From the NCBI GenBank assembly GCA_030248215.1, contig JASANG010004123.1, positions 31,001 through 95,000 on the forward strand: DNA of 64,000 nucleotides. Direction: 5' to 3'. The DNA comes from Enoplolaimus lenunculus (lineage: Eukaryota > Nematoda > Enoplea > Enoplida > Thoracostomopsidae). The notes under the pieces were generated by a model. That model saw only the letters and a list, made by a program, of their open reading frames with translations, was not told the origin of the DNA and made no database searches. This document shows positions 11,714 through 23,806 of the stretch, one piece after another. Both the position numbers and the translations under genes were made by a program. Numbering within the stretch: the stretch's first letter is position 1; each line of letters starts with the position of its first letter.

Positions 11714-13228
11714 GTGCTACGGTTTTAAACTGAACATAGCAAGCGGTAGACAAGAAAAATTCGATGCCCGATAACAATTTTTGATGTTCAGTTCTACAGG
11801 GAAAATTTTCGGCACACTTTTGAGCAAAAAATTCTTTACAATATTTTTGCCACATATTTGGCAACCCATCGATGGGTTGGCCAATTCCATCCCGCCCCAA
11901 CACGCCGCCCGACGCACCGCCTTCATCTCTGATTCAACGTATAGCTGCAATTTAGACCAAACAACCGCATTACTCCACCTCGTTCCACGGGCCATTATGT
12001 CAAGCCAATTATGGAACCACACGAAAAAACCGTATAACCATGAACCACGCGAAAATAACTGTCGTATAATGAAAAGTTCTCTTAGCTTAAAATTTTGCCC
12101 AAAATCTTGTGCGACAATTTTTACACAGGATATCATAACGTAATCATGAATATATATATACACCATCCATACTAAAATACAAAAACATATACATTAACAA
12201 AAATGTTTATAGCTGGTTAACCTGGCCCTAGCGTAGCAACGTTTCAATTGGAACAAGGTAGGACAGGGGAATTATACCTAGGGTGTAACTGGATATCCGT
12301 TTCGTTTCCGGTAAATACGGCGTCCGTTTTTGTTCCCGTTTCCGTTATCGAATAACGGAAATTCTGTTATTTTTGCATTCAAAATTATTTATAAATCATG
12401 TATATATACATATATATGTCGCAATTTTTCGTTACAAATATACTGAACTTGTTCGAAATGAAGTAAAAATTATGAAATTCATCTAAAATCTTAAAAAGTT
12501 CGATGCATCCGCCATTTTTCATCGAAAAGTCCGCTGAATTTATACACTCTTCAATTCTGTTGGCAGAAAAATAAAACATTTTTGAAACTTTTATACATCA
12601 ACATTCGTGTTCCGTTTCCTTTATTTCTACAATCCGTTTACAACGACCAAATCATGTATACATCTGGCAATTTTTTATTACAAATTTACTGCAATTGTTC
12701 GAAATGAAATAAAAAGTATGAAATTCATCTAAAATCTTAAAAAATTTCCATGCATCCGTTATTTTTTGTTTAAAAATTTAGAAAGCCCGGTGAATATATG
12801 TACACCTCTATAGTGTTGGCAAAGTATAAAACATCTTTGAAACTATTATACTTCAATATTTGTTTCGGTTTGCGTTATTTTTACTATCCGTTTGCACCAT
12901 GAATACTTTTCCGACCTTTCTGAAAAGACGTAACATAAAGTCTTGGGCGGAATTTAAGAGTAAAAATATTTATTCACTACGCTCGTTTGCAATTAAACGT
13001 TTGCATACGTGAAATTATACCTTTTTTTATATGAAATTCAGCATACACCTATAACCATAATACTATAACATGAATTTATTTCGTTTTGATATGAAATTTT
13101 GGCTACGCCAGCTCAAGTTGGGTATTATTAAAAAGTTGTTCACTGGTTACGCAAGCTCGCAATAAAAGTTATACATGGTGACATTTTTGAAATAAAATTG
13201 CGGCCACATCTCTGCTAATTGGTTCTAT

Positions 13229-16200
13229 TCAGCGTCCAATAACCACTGGACGATCTGCAAATTCAAAATCTTCAGTCGCCGACCTGCTTCCTTTTCGTTT
13301 TCGTGATCCAATGATAAAAATGACAACTGCGAGCAAATAATTAACAAATGCAAACCATCCAATCACAGTTGAATAACTGTACAGTGTTTTGCGTTGGCCA
13401 CATTTGTCGAAATTTGGTTCGTTAATGTTGATCGTTGCAATGGAACGAGACTGATTATTGGTTAATTGTAGTCCAAGATGCTGAATTGTGTTTGAGTTCC
13501 ATTGGTTAATTGGAGAGTTCGGGGTTGTTTTGAGCGAAGTTTTTGGTTCGTTTTGTTGCAAAGCTGCTAAATTCAACGTCCATTGCTGTACTGACTGAAC
13601 CATAACCTCGATTGTTATTACAGTGCATAACGCTAAAATAATTGCATATATTATGCGTCATCCATTTTATTGTGTGGCCCCGCATGTGGAATTTGGCGAC
13701 GCCAATTTCCAACTTGAGTTTGGAAATAGGCTACAAATAGGAAATTGAAAACAGAAAATGCGACCGAAAGGAAAATTGAAACAAATTTTAAATCGTATAG
13801 GGTTTGGACAGGAGTTTTTGAATTCCATTTCCCACTTGCGAAAATAAAATGTATAGTAATGGGAAATTGAAACAGTTTTTTACCAAATAGCAAATTAAAA
13901 TGATTTTTGAAAAGTGAAATGGAAATCCAAAAGTGCAGAAAAACTGCAAAGGATAATAGCGATCCAAAAACTTGTTTCAATTTCCTTTACAGTGTAACAG
14001 TCTAAACCCGCAGTGGGAAATTGGAAATTCTCGTAACCGGAAGTTCAATGCGGTAGGTAACAGTAAATCACTCAGGAAGGTCAAGGGGTCAAATACCGTA
14101 AACCCGCTTTGCTTGACTTTTACTTGTCGACGCTTCCTTGTGTGAGGTGTGCTTGTTTTGAGTGTTAATTATGTGGAATATGCTTTGTTTGTGAAATACA
14201 GTTATCCGGGTCTGGTTTGTTAGTTTTAAGTGCTGTAAAATTTCCATATTACCTATTTTTGTTAGCTTGAAGTGGTGTAAAATTTGCATTTGTTTGAAAT
14301 TTCCATATTTCTTATATTTGTCAGCTTGAAGTGTTGTAAAATTTGCATATTTCTTATTAATTATGCAAATTTTTAGGAATACCCTGTTTCAAAACTATTC
14401 ATAAGGGGTTGAAACATGAGATTTCAAAGTTGATTCAGTTGCATTTTGTTTTACTTGCCGGTTTCACTGCCTGTATGTTCAGTTGCTCTATGTGCTTTAT
14501 TTTATTCTAATGTATCGGTGCTCAACGACTAACATGTCGCCTTCATCAGGTACGTTAATTGGTTTGTGTATATTCCGGTTAATACATAGAATATGGCCCT
14601 AACAGTGGTATAAGCACATTCCTAAGCCTAAACTTAGACTTGAGCTTAAGCTTATTCTATTGCTGTCTAGAGGGGGTTAATGAAAATTTCAAGTGCCGTA
14701 GCTGAAATATTTGGGCCTTCCTTACTTTTACGGACGTAATTGTTAGCGTGTGTACATTTCGGTTAATATGTAGAATACGGCCCTAACAGTTGTATAAGCA
14801 TATTTTTCAGCCTAAACCTAGACGTGAGCTTAAGCTTATTCCATGTTGTCCCCCAGGGGTTAATGAGAATTTCAAGTGCCGCAGCTGAAATATTTAGGCC
14901 TTCTTTACTTTTACGGACGTAACCGTTAGCGTGTGTGTATTCCGGTTGATATATAGAATAGGGAGGGTGTGTATATCCCGGTCAATATATAGAATAGGGT
15001 CCTAACAGTGGTATAAGCATATTCCTAAGCCTAAACCTAGACGTGAGCTTAAACTTATTCCATTGCTGTCCCGCGGGGGTTAATGAAATTTTCAAGTGCC
15101 GCAGCTGAAATATTTCGTTATTTAGCCAAAGTGATTGCAGCTTGCAATGTTTGTAGCACTTTACACCACAAACCGATAGTAAGATTTTAGAAACAAAAAT
15201 TAACTTCTTTGTGTCCTTCAAAAATACGGCCAAAGTTACTTTTAATGCCGTAACTACACTGCAAAAAATGGTGAGTCAAATTGGCTCTCTGCGAAATAGG
15301 CTTTTCGGGACTACACAAATTGAGTCAAAATTCGACTCCGCCAAAGTCAAATTCAATTCACTTAGTCGCACGTTTGACTCTGGCGGAATCGTGTTTGACA
15401 CAGTTTGTGTAGTCCCTAAAAGCCTATTTTGGAGACAGTCAAGTTGACTCATCATTTATTGCAGTGTACAGATTATGACTGTTCCTAAGCGTAAGCCTAG
15501 GCATTGACAAAAGTGCAAACCTAATCCTAAAAGCCTAAGCAAAAATGTATTCTACTATACCAGCCTGCTTATTTGCAGTACAAGAAAACGGGACAGCCAT
15601 AATAGTACCACATGCCAAAAACACTTAAATACTGGTTGTACTTTGCACAAACTTGCCTGCCATGCCGAATAATCCAGCAGTAAGGCGTTTATAGATGTAT
15701 CGATGTTGAAATCGTAGACTGTATATTGCGCAACATAAGGCACCAATCATGAGGCAAATTGAAAGCACACCAAATAACGCCTGAGTGCGATAGAAGTCTA
15801 AAAATATCACGTATATGTTAATTATAAAAACCTGCCAACTAAAGCCTAAGCCTAAACCTAAACTTATTTCTAAGGATTCCTTTCTGTAAGCGCCCAACGT
15901 CTCTGCCTTCCAGTGGACCGGTCCGTATAATTAACATGGAGCCTATCTCATGTAAAACAAGGTATGGCGTCCCAGACTAATTCGCCTTGGCCCCGCTGTT
16001 TTCATCAAACCTATTTCTGATCTCTTAGTGTATAAAATTTCTTCAAACAAATTAGCATATACATTATGTAGGCACTCAGTAAAACGATGTTTATGAGCAT
16101 CCTTAATCATATATAAACGGCATACAACGGTAGCGTTGGCCGAGTGGATAGAGCTTTGGACTTTCGACCCAAAGGTTGCAGGATCAATGTCTAGGGATGT

Positions 16201-19200
16201 CAATTTCTTGGAAGAGGTGTTTTCTAACTGAGCTTCAGCCCGTAGGCAGCCCAATATAGAGGAGTGGGCCCCAAAAATATTGCACGAGTATGCGAAGATT
16301 TCGCGTAACTTGCAAGCGTGGCTAAAACTGTTGTTGTATTGCAAAGAGGTTAAATTTTTCTGGAAGCGCCCGTTGGTTCCTTCTGGCTACTCGCCTGACT
16401 CAACTTTAAGGCTTCAAAAAGTCGCAAAACAATTTATGTGACAGAATCAATTTGCTAAAAATACAGAGCTTAAATTGCATGCGCTACAATAAATACTTAA
16501 ATGCAGCAAGTTAATTCTAATTATTAATTGCAACACCAAAACTAATTAACGGTTTCGGCGTAAATTTACGGTTTACAAATGCCCCTTTTGGAATTTAGAT
16601 AAATGGCCCATGTAAAGATCAAGAGCGGAACGTTTTTCGTGGGACTACAATATAGTAAACTTATGCTTTAGACTAATTTTTTTTGCTTGGCTTACTTAGG
16701 CTTAGGAATATGCTCATTCTTACGCTTACACTTAGGCTTACGCATAGGCTTGGGCTGAGGAATATGAATATAATACTGTTCCGCCCCTGTTCTTTACATT
16801 TGCCAGATAAATGATGACAGTTTCGCGTTACAAAGCGTTACAGCTGCGTCTACTTAGGTATAGTTTAGTTAACAATAAATTGATTGGCTGCTATTGGATA
16901 AATGTTTTTACAAATCGTGGAATTTCTCATCAATTGTTTATTTTGATGCTAAAAACTCCACAGATTTCGAGTAAAAGTATGGAATATTGTAAAGAACTCG
17001 GTTATATGTATGTTTTACCCGGTCTCTATTGCCGCTTTTATAGGCTGCTTGTTAATTATGCGCTAAAATTTATTTTAGCATTATCACAATACTATGATAA
17101 CATGGTCATTGTAGGCACGTAGCCAAAGAAGGGTGTTGGGTTCTAGTCCACCCAATCCATGACCCAACAAACGTTTTGCAGCTGTTGCAAAGAGATCTAA
17201 TACTGAAAGAAGGTCATGATTCTTGGTCGCTTAGCTCGCAATGTTTTCTTTATAATTTTTTATGCGCAAGGGCGGATTTGTGTAATCTTACGATCAAATC
17301 ACACATTCAACCCGACATAAAACGTATTTTTTTTGTTGAGATCGAGCAGTTGCCAAGTTCTATGAAACTTTGCGCCCGTCTCACCCGTTAATTCTTCAAA
17401 ACTCAACCATTACAGTAATTCCTGGCAGCCAAAATTCTCCTAACTGATATTTCTTGCTACTCGCCTTGCGTCTTATGCAAAAAGCTGTTCAGTAGCCAGA
17501 GGGAAAGATAATGGGCTCATCTGGCGAGGCAAAAATTTTGGCTCTCTAGAAAATTTTCAAGCTTGCTTGTAAGTCATTGAAATGTTGTATGCTCCTCTTG
17601 AAAATTTTTAGCCCCATAGCAACGTGAGCTGCCTACGAGCCCGGCGAGAAGTGAAATTTACAACAAAAACATTTTCCGTAGAAAATAGCACTAGTTGTAA
17701 TAGTAAAATGAGGGCTAAATTGTCCGCAGGGCGGGCGCCAGATAAAGTGAATGATGCATAATTGATAGCAGCGAACTGATAGTATTTTTGGCGTAAAACT
17801 CAAATTCAGATATTGGTTCTAAAACATCGTCAAAATTCCAAAAAATTTTTAATTTTAAGTTTCCCCGATATCGATGCAAAAACTATTGGACGAAACTTAC
17901 GAGGTAAATTAGCAACAGGTATGGAATGACGCTGCTTCGAAGGATTATTGAAATGAGCAAACCAAACGACTAAAATGCAAATATGAAAAATTTAAATGTA
18001 AACCATGTAAAAAATATAATTCGATAAATCCTACAACTTTCACAATAAATACGAACTACAAATTCGCAAATGTTTTTGTGGCCTTCTTAATACATTCACC
18101 TTTTCCTTAATTTCCTTATATTCTTCTGTTTTTCTTATTCAGTGTTAAATATAGATTCTAGGCTCTGGTTAGCTTTTGCAAGATTTAAAGTTGACACATG
18201 GGCTTATTGCTTAGGTAAAGTTTGAAGGCTTAAGCATAGGCGATACTTTTCGTAAACCTAAGCGTTTGCGTACATGTGGAGGATAGTGTGTAAGAAATAG
18301 ATGCTACACAGTAATTTAATTAACTTTAAACAACTTGCAACAAAGCACTGCAAACAACTTATTTGTTTAAGATGGCAAATGAAGTCGAAAAAAAAACATT
18401 TTTTTATTCGGCGTTGCATCATTTGTGCAATATTTTAACAAATATTTAGCTAATAAAATACATTGTGAGCTTCCGATGAACAATTTGCGAGAAACAATGT
18501 TTGGCACGGCAGGATTAGCGAATAAGTTGTAAACGGATAGTAAAAATATCGGGAACAGATAGTCACCTAAGTACGGAAACAGAAACAGAAGAAAAAACTG
18601 CAAAAGTGTAAAACATATGTTATGTTTCTTATGTCCCAATACAAGTGAACTAAGAAAATATCACCTGAATAAGTGAAATTTGATATAAAAATAGCGAGTC
18701 CACGGCCCTGTTATGATTGTAAGCATTTTTGTTTTTATTATTTATAATTTTATTCCAAATCGAACAAATGCAGCCTATCTGTATATATTAAACCATTGGA
18801 CGATTTTTGGATGGTACAAGTAATTACGATGATCATACAACTAACAAAATTTCTGGCAAAGGGACCTGAAGCAGACACCGATTTTATCCAGAAACGAGAC
18901 CAGGTATCCGGTTGCACCGTGGTAGCTAAAAATGTCTATACACCCCGGATCATCAAATGCCAAATAACCTCACCATTGACTTCAGATCCGTTTCGATCGT
19001 AAGACTGCATCCATTCACCCCAAATTCCAATTCGCCAAATTGTTCGATTACCAGCGCTATCACCTTGGCGATTGCAATTAGTCAACTGTACGACTAACCA
19101 ACCCGGAAGCGCAACAGCGGCAACAAACGCAACGCCACAGATCAAACTTGCTAGAGTTGCTGCGGCCATGAATTGGCGTTCAAGTACCACACGGCGGAAA

Positions 19201-19280
19201 GTATCACGGTTAACGATTTGGACATTTTTCAGGCCAAAAGTTGCCGTAGAGCTGGTGCTTTCTTCGTTGTCGTAGTACAT
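13229..19280 (-). CDS. Claudin-like four-pass membrane protein B (complete)
   Basis: Four exons join in frame: 18974-19280, 17901-17969, 15657-15797 and 13229-13632, giving 306 residues. Phases are 1, 1, 1. Exon 1 has a short cytoplasmic start, membrane segment 1 (about residues 37-60) and a W-containing first extracellular loop with GIWGEW, close to the claudin G-L-W signature but without its cysteine. Exon 2 supplies HFNNPSKQR in loop 1. Exon 3 holds membrane segment 2 (FYRTQALFGVLSICLMIGA) and the start of segment 3. Exon 4 completes segment 3 (LCTVITIEVMV), loop 2, segment 4 (YSTVIGWFAFVNYLLAVVI) and a basic tail RKRKGSR. The intron after exon 3 begins GCAAGT, a GC-AG donor supported by the required phase. 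Superfamily assignment is solid, the precise subfamily unknown. Hexamer and foldback MITEs fill its introns. Confidence 0.75.
13690..14030. repeat. Degenerate GGAAATTGAAA-rich repeat in intron 3 of gene B
   Basis: The motifs GGAAATTGAAA, GGGAAATTGAAAC and their inverses recur several times. It lies just upstream (on the minus strand) of the last exon and is open in one frame, but I see no protein similarity. Confidence 0.35.
14563..15115 (+). repeat. Tandem repeat of about 185 bp derived from a hexamer MITE
   Basis: Three successive units carry TAGAATA-GGCCCTAACAGT-GGTATAAGCATATT, a few CCTAAG hexamers, a GGGGTTAATGA block and CAAGTGCCGCAGCTGAAATATTT. The starts at about 14,579, 14,764 and 14,985 give spacings of about 185 and 221 bp; the longer spacing contains a local duplication near 14,930-14,990. 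Intron 3 of gene B. Confidence 0.7.
15257..15466. mobile_element. Foldback MITE with TA duplication (reference copy)
   Basis: A 210-bp near-palindrome starting CACTGCAAAAAATGGTGAG and ending CATTTATTGCAGTG, flanked by TA on both sides as Tc1/mariner transposition leaves. Internal GAGTCAAATTCGACTC motifs repeat in both orientations. Copies: about 9965-10161, 19,894-20,100, 35,610-35,818, 38,562-38,648 (internally shortened) and a lone end near 47,980-48,040. Confidence 0.75.
16136..16205 (+). repeat. tRNA-like SINE head
   Basis: GCGTTGGCCGAGTGGATAGAG resembles a tRNA A-box region, and a CTTTGG/CCAAAG anticodon-like arm follows. The expected B-box is degenerate. Intron 2 of gene B. Confidence 0.35.
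16605..16804 (-). mobile_element. Hexamer MITE, complete copy with 8-bp target duplication
   Basis: Starts GGCCCATGTAAAGATCAAG and ends CTGTTCTTTACATTTGCC. The octamer AGATAAAT flanks both sides exactly (16597-16604 and 16805-16812). CTTAGG hexamers occupy the right half. Intron 2 of gene B. Confidence 0.85.
17505..17650. mobile_element. hAT-type MITE with GTAGCCAGC ends, diverged
   Basis: Contains the family's internal AAAATTTT-GGCTC and CTTGCTTGTAAGTCATTGAAA blocks and ends ACGTGAGCTGCCTACGAGCCCG, matching the right end of the better copy at 40,394-40,555. Confidence 0.45.
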
Positions 19281-19893
19281 TTGCCAGATTCGAAACCAAA
19301 TATTAAGTTGAATAAAGTTTGCCTGATGAAAGATAGTTTTTTAAGCAATGAAGCTGTCCTGGCTGCGTCGTCGGCGACATGACTTGAATACTGAAACCTG
19401 TGGCACACCAGAAATTATATTTAAAAATTCGATGTATTTTAAAATATAAGGCTACGCAACAGAACCTGAAAAAGAAAGCTGCAAAATTTGTTAAAAATAC
19501 TTAATTACAGTAAAGATTTACACATTTCAACTGCTTTACCAAAAAGAAATCGATTGTTCAAAGAAGCGAATGTTAATTTTTGCTTTTGTAACTAAAATTT
19601 AAACAATAAAACCGATAGATACAAGATTAATATTTAACATTGTTACACTAAGGGGCATGCCAATCAAAGATAAGCAGCCCACTGTCGATGCAAAAGCCGT
19701 AACAGCGCTGGATCCAAAAATCTATGATGGGAAATGCTGCACCCTTATCGAGGGAAAAACCAAACGTAACTATTAGCATTGAATTTTAGCACAAAATTTT
19801 GGGTTTCATCCCAGTTTGGTGTTCAAGCCTTGGAGGGTTTAGCCCTCCTCCTTGGATCCGGCCGCTGGGCCCTGAATATAATTTTAACAACTG

Positions 19894-20100
19894 CACTGCA
19901 AAAATGGTGAGTCAAATTGAATCTCTCCGAAATAGTGCTCTACGGGACTACACAGAGTCAAATTCAGCTCCGCGAGAGTCAAATTCGACTTACTGTGACG
20001 CGCACGTTTAACTCTGGCGGAGTCGAATTTGACTCAGTTTGGATAGTCCCGTAGACTCTATTTTGGAGAGATCCATTTTGACTCACCATTTTTTGCAGTG
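19894..20100. mobile_element. Foldback MITE
   Basis: Begins CACTGCAAAAATGGTGAGTC and ends CACCATTTTTTGCAGTG. Internal symmetric GAGTCAAATTC/GAATTTGACTC motifs are as in the reference copy at 15,257. The flanking dinucleotide is TG on both sides rather than TA. Confidence 0.7.
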
Positions 20101-22849
20101 TGTAAATCTGTCAAATGCCACACCAGCATTGCTAAAGAGTTAAAAAATTATTGCCGTGTGCGAAAAAAGCGCTCAAGCCCTTTAAAACTCACGTTGGTGT
20201 GCTTAAAGACAAAACGACCATTAAACTTTTTAATACGTACACGATTGTAAACAAACTTGTCGGCAACAAAATGTGTCTGTGAAACTTGCACAGTTGCTCA
20301 CAGAATAACAATCACAACCGCTTGCGTTAGCTGTCTTTAAAGGCCGAAATTTGTTTCTACAACTCGCAGCTGTCACTGATTTTTCTCACTGGATATGATC
20401 GCATCCGTGTGTCGATAGCTCCAGTAATCCTGGCGCATCCCATTCACCTATTTGTTTGCCCAACAGAAATCGAAACCCCACAAAAAAGCTTTTGTATTTA
20501 TATGATTTAATACTGAAATTGCGTTTGGTTTCTTGTTCGATTCGGACGCGAACTTTTTTTCCACTATGTATTACGCGGCTCCCGTCAGTATAACTCTGAT
20601 CAGTCACAGGGTTAAGAAACTAATTTAGGGATCACACATCCATAGGAGCTTAAAGGCTCAAGAGTTTTTTAAATGTTCATGGTATGCATCAAACAGAAAT
20701 TTATTAATAATTGCAACGTATTTGTATTTTTGGGTTGCGCACTGTGGTCAATGTATAGAACATGATCGTAACAGTAGCATAAGCATATTTTTATGCCTAA
20801 ACCGAAGCGTTAGAATGAGCATATACCTAAGCACTATGACTAATGGTAAGAATAATCCTATACGTGAGCCTAAGCCTAAGCGTAATCGTATACCTAATAA
20901 GCCTAAGCGTATGGGTAATCCTATTCCTATGTGTAAGCCTATGCAAAAAATAGCTTAAAGTTTAAGCTAACTCTATTGCAGTTCTGCGGAAAATGGCCTT
21001 CACGGTAAACAAAAAATGATTGCTAGATAATTAAAATTACTACGATAAGCTTTATCAACATTTCCCGGTAACATTTCAAAATTTATCCCGGTTGGATTCA
21101 GCCCTAGAAATATAAGAAATTGTACCAACACTGATTTAAATTGCGCTGATGGTTAGGTTAAGACATAACTCATAGGATAACCACTTAACAGCCATTTACA
21201 ATCAAACTGCCAGTTACGATCTGCTTAAGTTACATCAAAATATTTCACCCATTAATTATACATCAGAGACAATCGGAAGCCGCAAGGTCTTATTGCGTCT
21301 GCTGTCGTCATAGACGTTAGTTTGGGGTAACCTGACACGACCTGAGCCCTTGTCATTTTGCGGGAAAAGGTCATTAGTTAAAATTTCGCACCCGCCATAT
21401 AGGCGTCCGCTCTTGGGAACACTGAAGGGCAGCGCTGTAATTCGACCAATGGTCTTTCAAAGATTGGCCCTATATTCGACGTTAAGAATCATATTATTCG
21501 TTAAATGGGTATGGCAGCTATCACTAGTCAGCGATTGGTTTTCAAACCGACTGCTTCCGGCAGTTGCAAATCTTAAAATTTACATACAGGTAAGATTAAT
21601 CGAACGCAAGTTCTAAAATTGAAAACTCATTGTTTACTGATTCGAAAGTGACAAGACCGATCACCAACGGGTTATAAGAGCTACACACAACGAGTACAGG
21701 TTTAAGCCGAGTTTCAGGACATCTGCAGGCGTCTTTAAAATGACTTCTTACTGCACCTAAATTCTGATTTCGACAAACAACTAATGATTACCTATTTTTC
21801 TTTATTAAGTAAAGAAATTACAAATATGTAACTTGTATACATAGTACAGCTTTGTGTTAATTTTTACTAATTGCAATTTTAGCCAATATCTGCAATGTGT
21901 TGTAAAGTTGTTTGGTTGTACGCTAATTTTCTGAGATATTTTGGAAATTCTTTTCCGAAATTTGTGACAAAAGTAAAACAAAACGCGCTAAACAGACAAA
22001 TTTTATAAAATTATGCAAAATTTTACTACTCAAATTGCTGAAACATCCGGCAAAAATTCACCGAAGCCGGAGCCGGAGCCGGAGGCCGATTTTCTGCCGG
22101 ATCCGGAGCCGGAGGCAGACCTCCGGTTGTACTCTGGTGTTTAGATAATCTTTAGTCAGTTTATTTAAAAAAGAAAGTTAGACAACTGAAACATAAATAA
22201 TATATTAAAAAATATAGCTAAGCAGTGTTAACATTTGCTCATTTGCAAACGTCCAAGTTTAGAAACGCATATGGTACCTAGCCATTGTTGGTGGGTTGTG
22301 AAGAAAACTAGATTTCTTTCAATTTATTAACCATAAATTTTATAACATTTCATAGCCTCAATCCATATATATATATATTCACCACATACCAACAATACCA
22401 GATGTCCATATTTACCTGAGTGGAATATTTGGCACGCTTTTAACCGAGGTCGCAGCCACACTGAAATCCTCTGGCTACACGGTTTGAGGTTTAGGCAAAT
22501 AACAACATTAGGCTTTGTTTGTTAGCAACCAACTTTAGTGTTGTAACCACAAAATAACATTTTTGAATTTATAACAGTGCTCAATGTGCCGGAGAACTTA
22601 ACAACAGTACAAACTTGAAATGTTATTTTACAACCCGTTACGTTAAAGTTGTTATTTTTTTTTACAACCGGTAATATAAGGCCCTGGTTGCAACATCGAA
22701 GCGGTGGAAAGTTATTTTTTGACCTTCTAATTTAATATTTGAAACATTTTGCACTTAAAACATAAATTGCAAAATGTTGCAATTTAAAGTATAAAATACG
22801 ATATTGCTTAAAACTGAATATGGTTAAATTCAAAAATATTCCAAAGTGC

Positions 22850-23036
22850 GGCCAATGTATACAGAACGAGGCCGCAACAGCAGCAAAAGCATATTTCTAA
22901 GCCTAAGCTTAAATGTAAGAATGAGCTTACATCCTAAGCTTAAGCCTAAGCAAAACAATTTGTCGAAAGCTTCAGCTTTACTACTCTGTTTTAGGTCCCG
23001 CAGGAAAACGTTCCGCTCCTGATATTTACAAGGGCC
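22850..23036 (+). mobile_element. Hexamer MITE with near-perfect target duplication
   Basis: Starts GGCCAATGTATACAGAACG and ends GATATTTACAAGGGCC. The flanks CAAAGTGC and GAAAGTGC agree at seven of eight positions. It lies just downstream of the TMLHE gene. Confidence 0.75.
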
Positions 23037-23587
23037 GAAAGTGCTAGCGAAATCATGATTACGCCTAGGTGGTAAAACTTTTAAATATAAACATTCACTT
23101 GCTGTTTTTCAGCAGCTGGCGTAGGTGCAACCGGATACTCGGTTACGGCGCAGTCAAAAAATTCATAGGCGGTTCCGGCTCCGGTATTAATGTTACCGAA
23201 TATTTATCGCTGAAAACTACACCATATCTCTGTATTATACAGCTGCTTACAACAAAAAATACGATCACCCACAGCCGCTCTCGGGAAACTCTTCCAAATA
23301 CACCCTAATAACAGATTAAAAGCTGAAAACCAGAAATTTTTGAAGTCGGTTCGAAAAAAGTTAATGTCAATTTTCCATTCGCAGGCTTGAGTTAAGCTGA
23401 TGCTCAGGTTTATGCTTATGCGTCGGAAAAGGCTTGCATAAGCCTAAGATGTTGGTTAGGCCCTTACGTAAACCTAAGCCTTAACCACAAATGTAGGTGG
23501 AAGGGTACCAACACCAAATACCGGTTTTTAAGCTAAATTTACAATCTGTTTCAACAATTTATTGTTGCCCCGAAACAAATATCAATT

Positions 23588-23593
23588 TTTATT
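23588..23593 (-). promoter_or_regulatory. Possible polyadenylation signal of the TMLHE gene
   Basis: AATAAA on the minus strand about 215 bp beyond the TMLHE stop codon. A MITE lies between, so a nearer variant signal may be used instead. Confidence 0.3.
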
Positions 23594-23616
23594 TTGAGGT
23601 CGTGTCCTGAGCCTAT

Positions 23617-23770
23617 GGACGTAGCCAGAATTTTTGAAAGAGGTGGAGGTTACGTTATATAAAAACTTCGAAGAGGGGTTCTTGTGTTACAAACTGATGG
23701 CACGTCAAAGATTCTCGGAATAAAAATCCCAACGAGGGGGAGGTTGACACCTGAACCTCCTGGCTACGCC
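23617..23770. mobile_element. MITE with GTAGCCAG ends, in the TMLHE 3' region
   Basis: Left GGACGTAGCCAGAATTTTTG and right CTCCTGGCTACGCC are inverted repeats, around a GGGG-rich core. No clear target duplication. It starts about 40 bp beyond the stop codon, so it is probably transcribed in the 3' UTR. Confidence 0.5.
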
Positions 23771-23806
23771 ATAACTTGGGCTAACCTCTCAGTACATCGC
23801 TGATTA

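Larger units (their letters stand above)
3623..13228. other. Intergenic stretch between genes A and B, mostly repeats
   Basis: I recognise no host gene here. Contents: a long TIR element (4013-4454), several hexamer MITEs (about 4885-5053, 5548-5757, 8811-9020, 10181-10331), the Gypsy-RT relic with the tRNA-like TIR element (7.3-8.0 kb), a tRNA-Thr-like relic (8.3 kb), a GGATCC-ended MITE (about 9588-9775), a foldback MITE (about 9965-10161), a CACGTGCAAG-type MITE (11446-11713) and a degenerate repeat rich in TTCCGTTTCCGTT motifs (about 12280-12900). The stretch 5.8-7.2 kb is AT-rich unique-looking DNA with a dinucleotide AT run near 6.2 kb. Confidence 0.6.
19281..23806. other. Intergenic stretch between gene B and the TMLHE gene
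   Basis: No host gene recognised. It holds a foldback MITE (19,894-20,100), two hexamer MITEs (about 20,746-20,996 and 22,850-23,036), a GTAGCCAG-ended MITE (about 23,617-23,770) and a short GGAGCCGGAGCC run near 22,060-22,110. A block near 21,510-21,600 resembles one near 3130-3210 in gene A intron 1, suggesting another low-copy repeat. The region 21.6-22.8 kb is AT-rich with nothing I can name. Confidence 0.55.

Noticed and set aside
13651-13980. 109-residue minus-strand hydrophobic frame
   Set aside because: It is made of repeated GGAAATTGAAA motifs within an intron of gene B, and the gene reads through without it.
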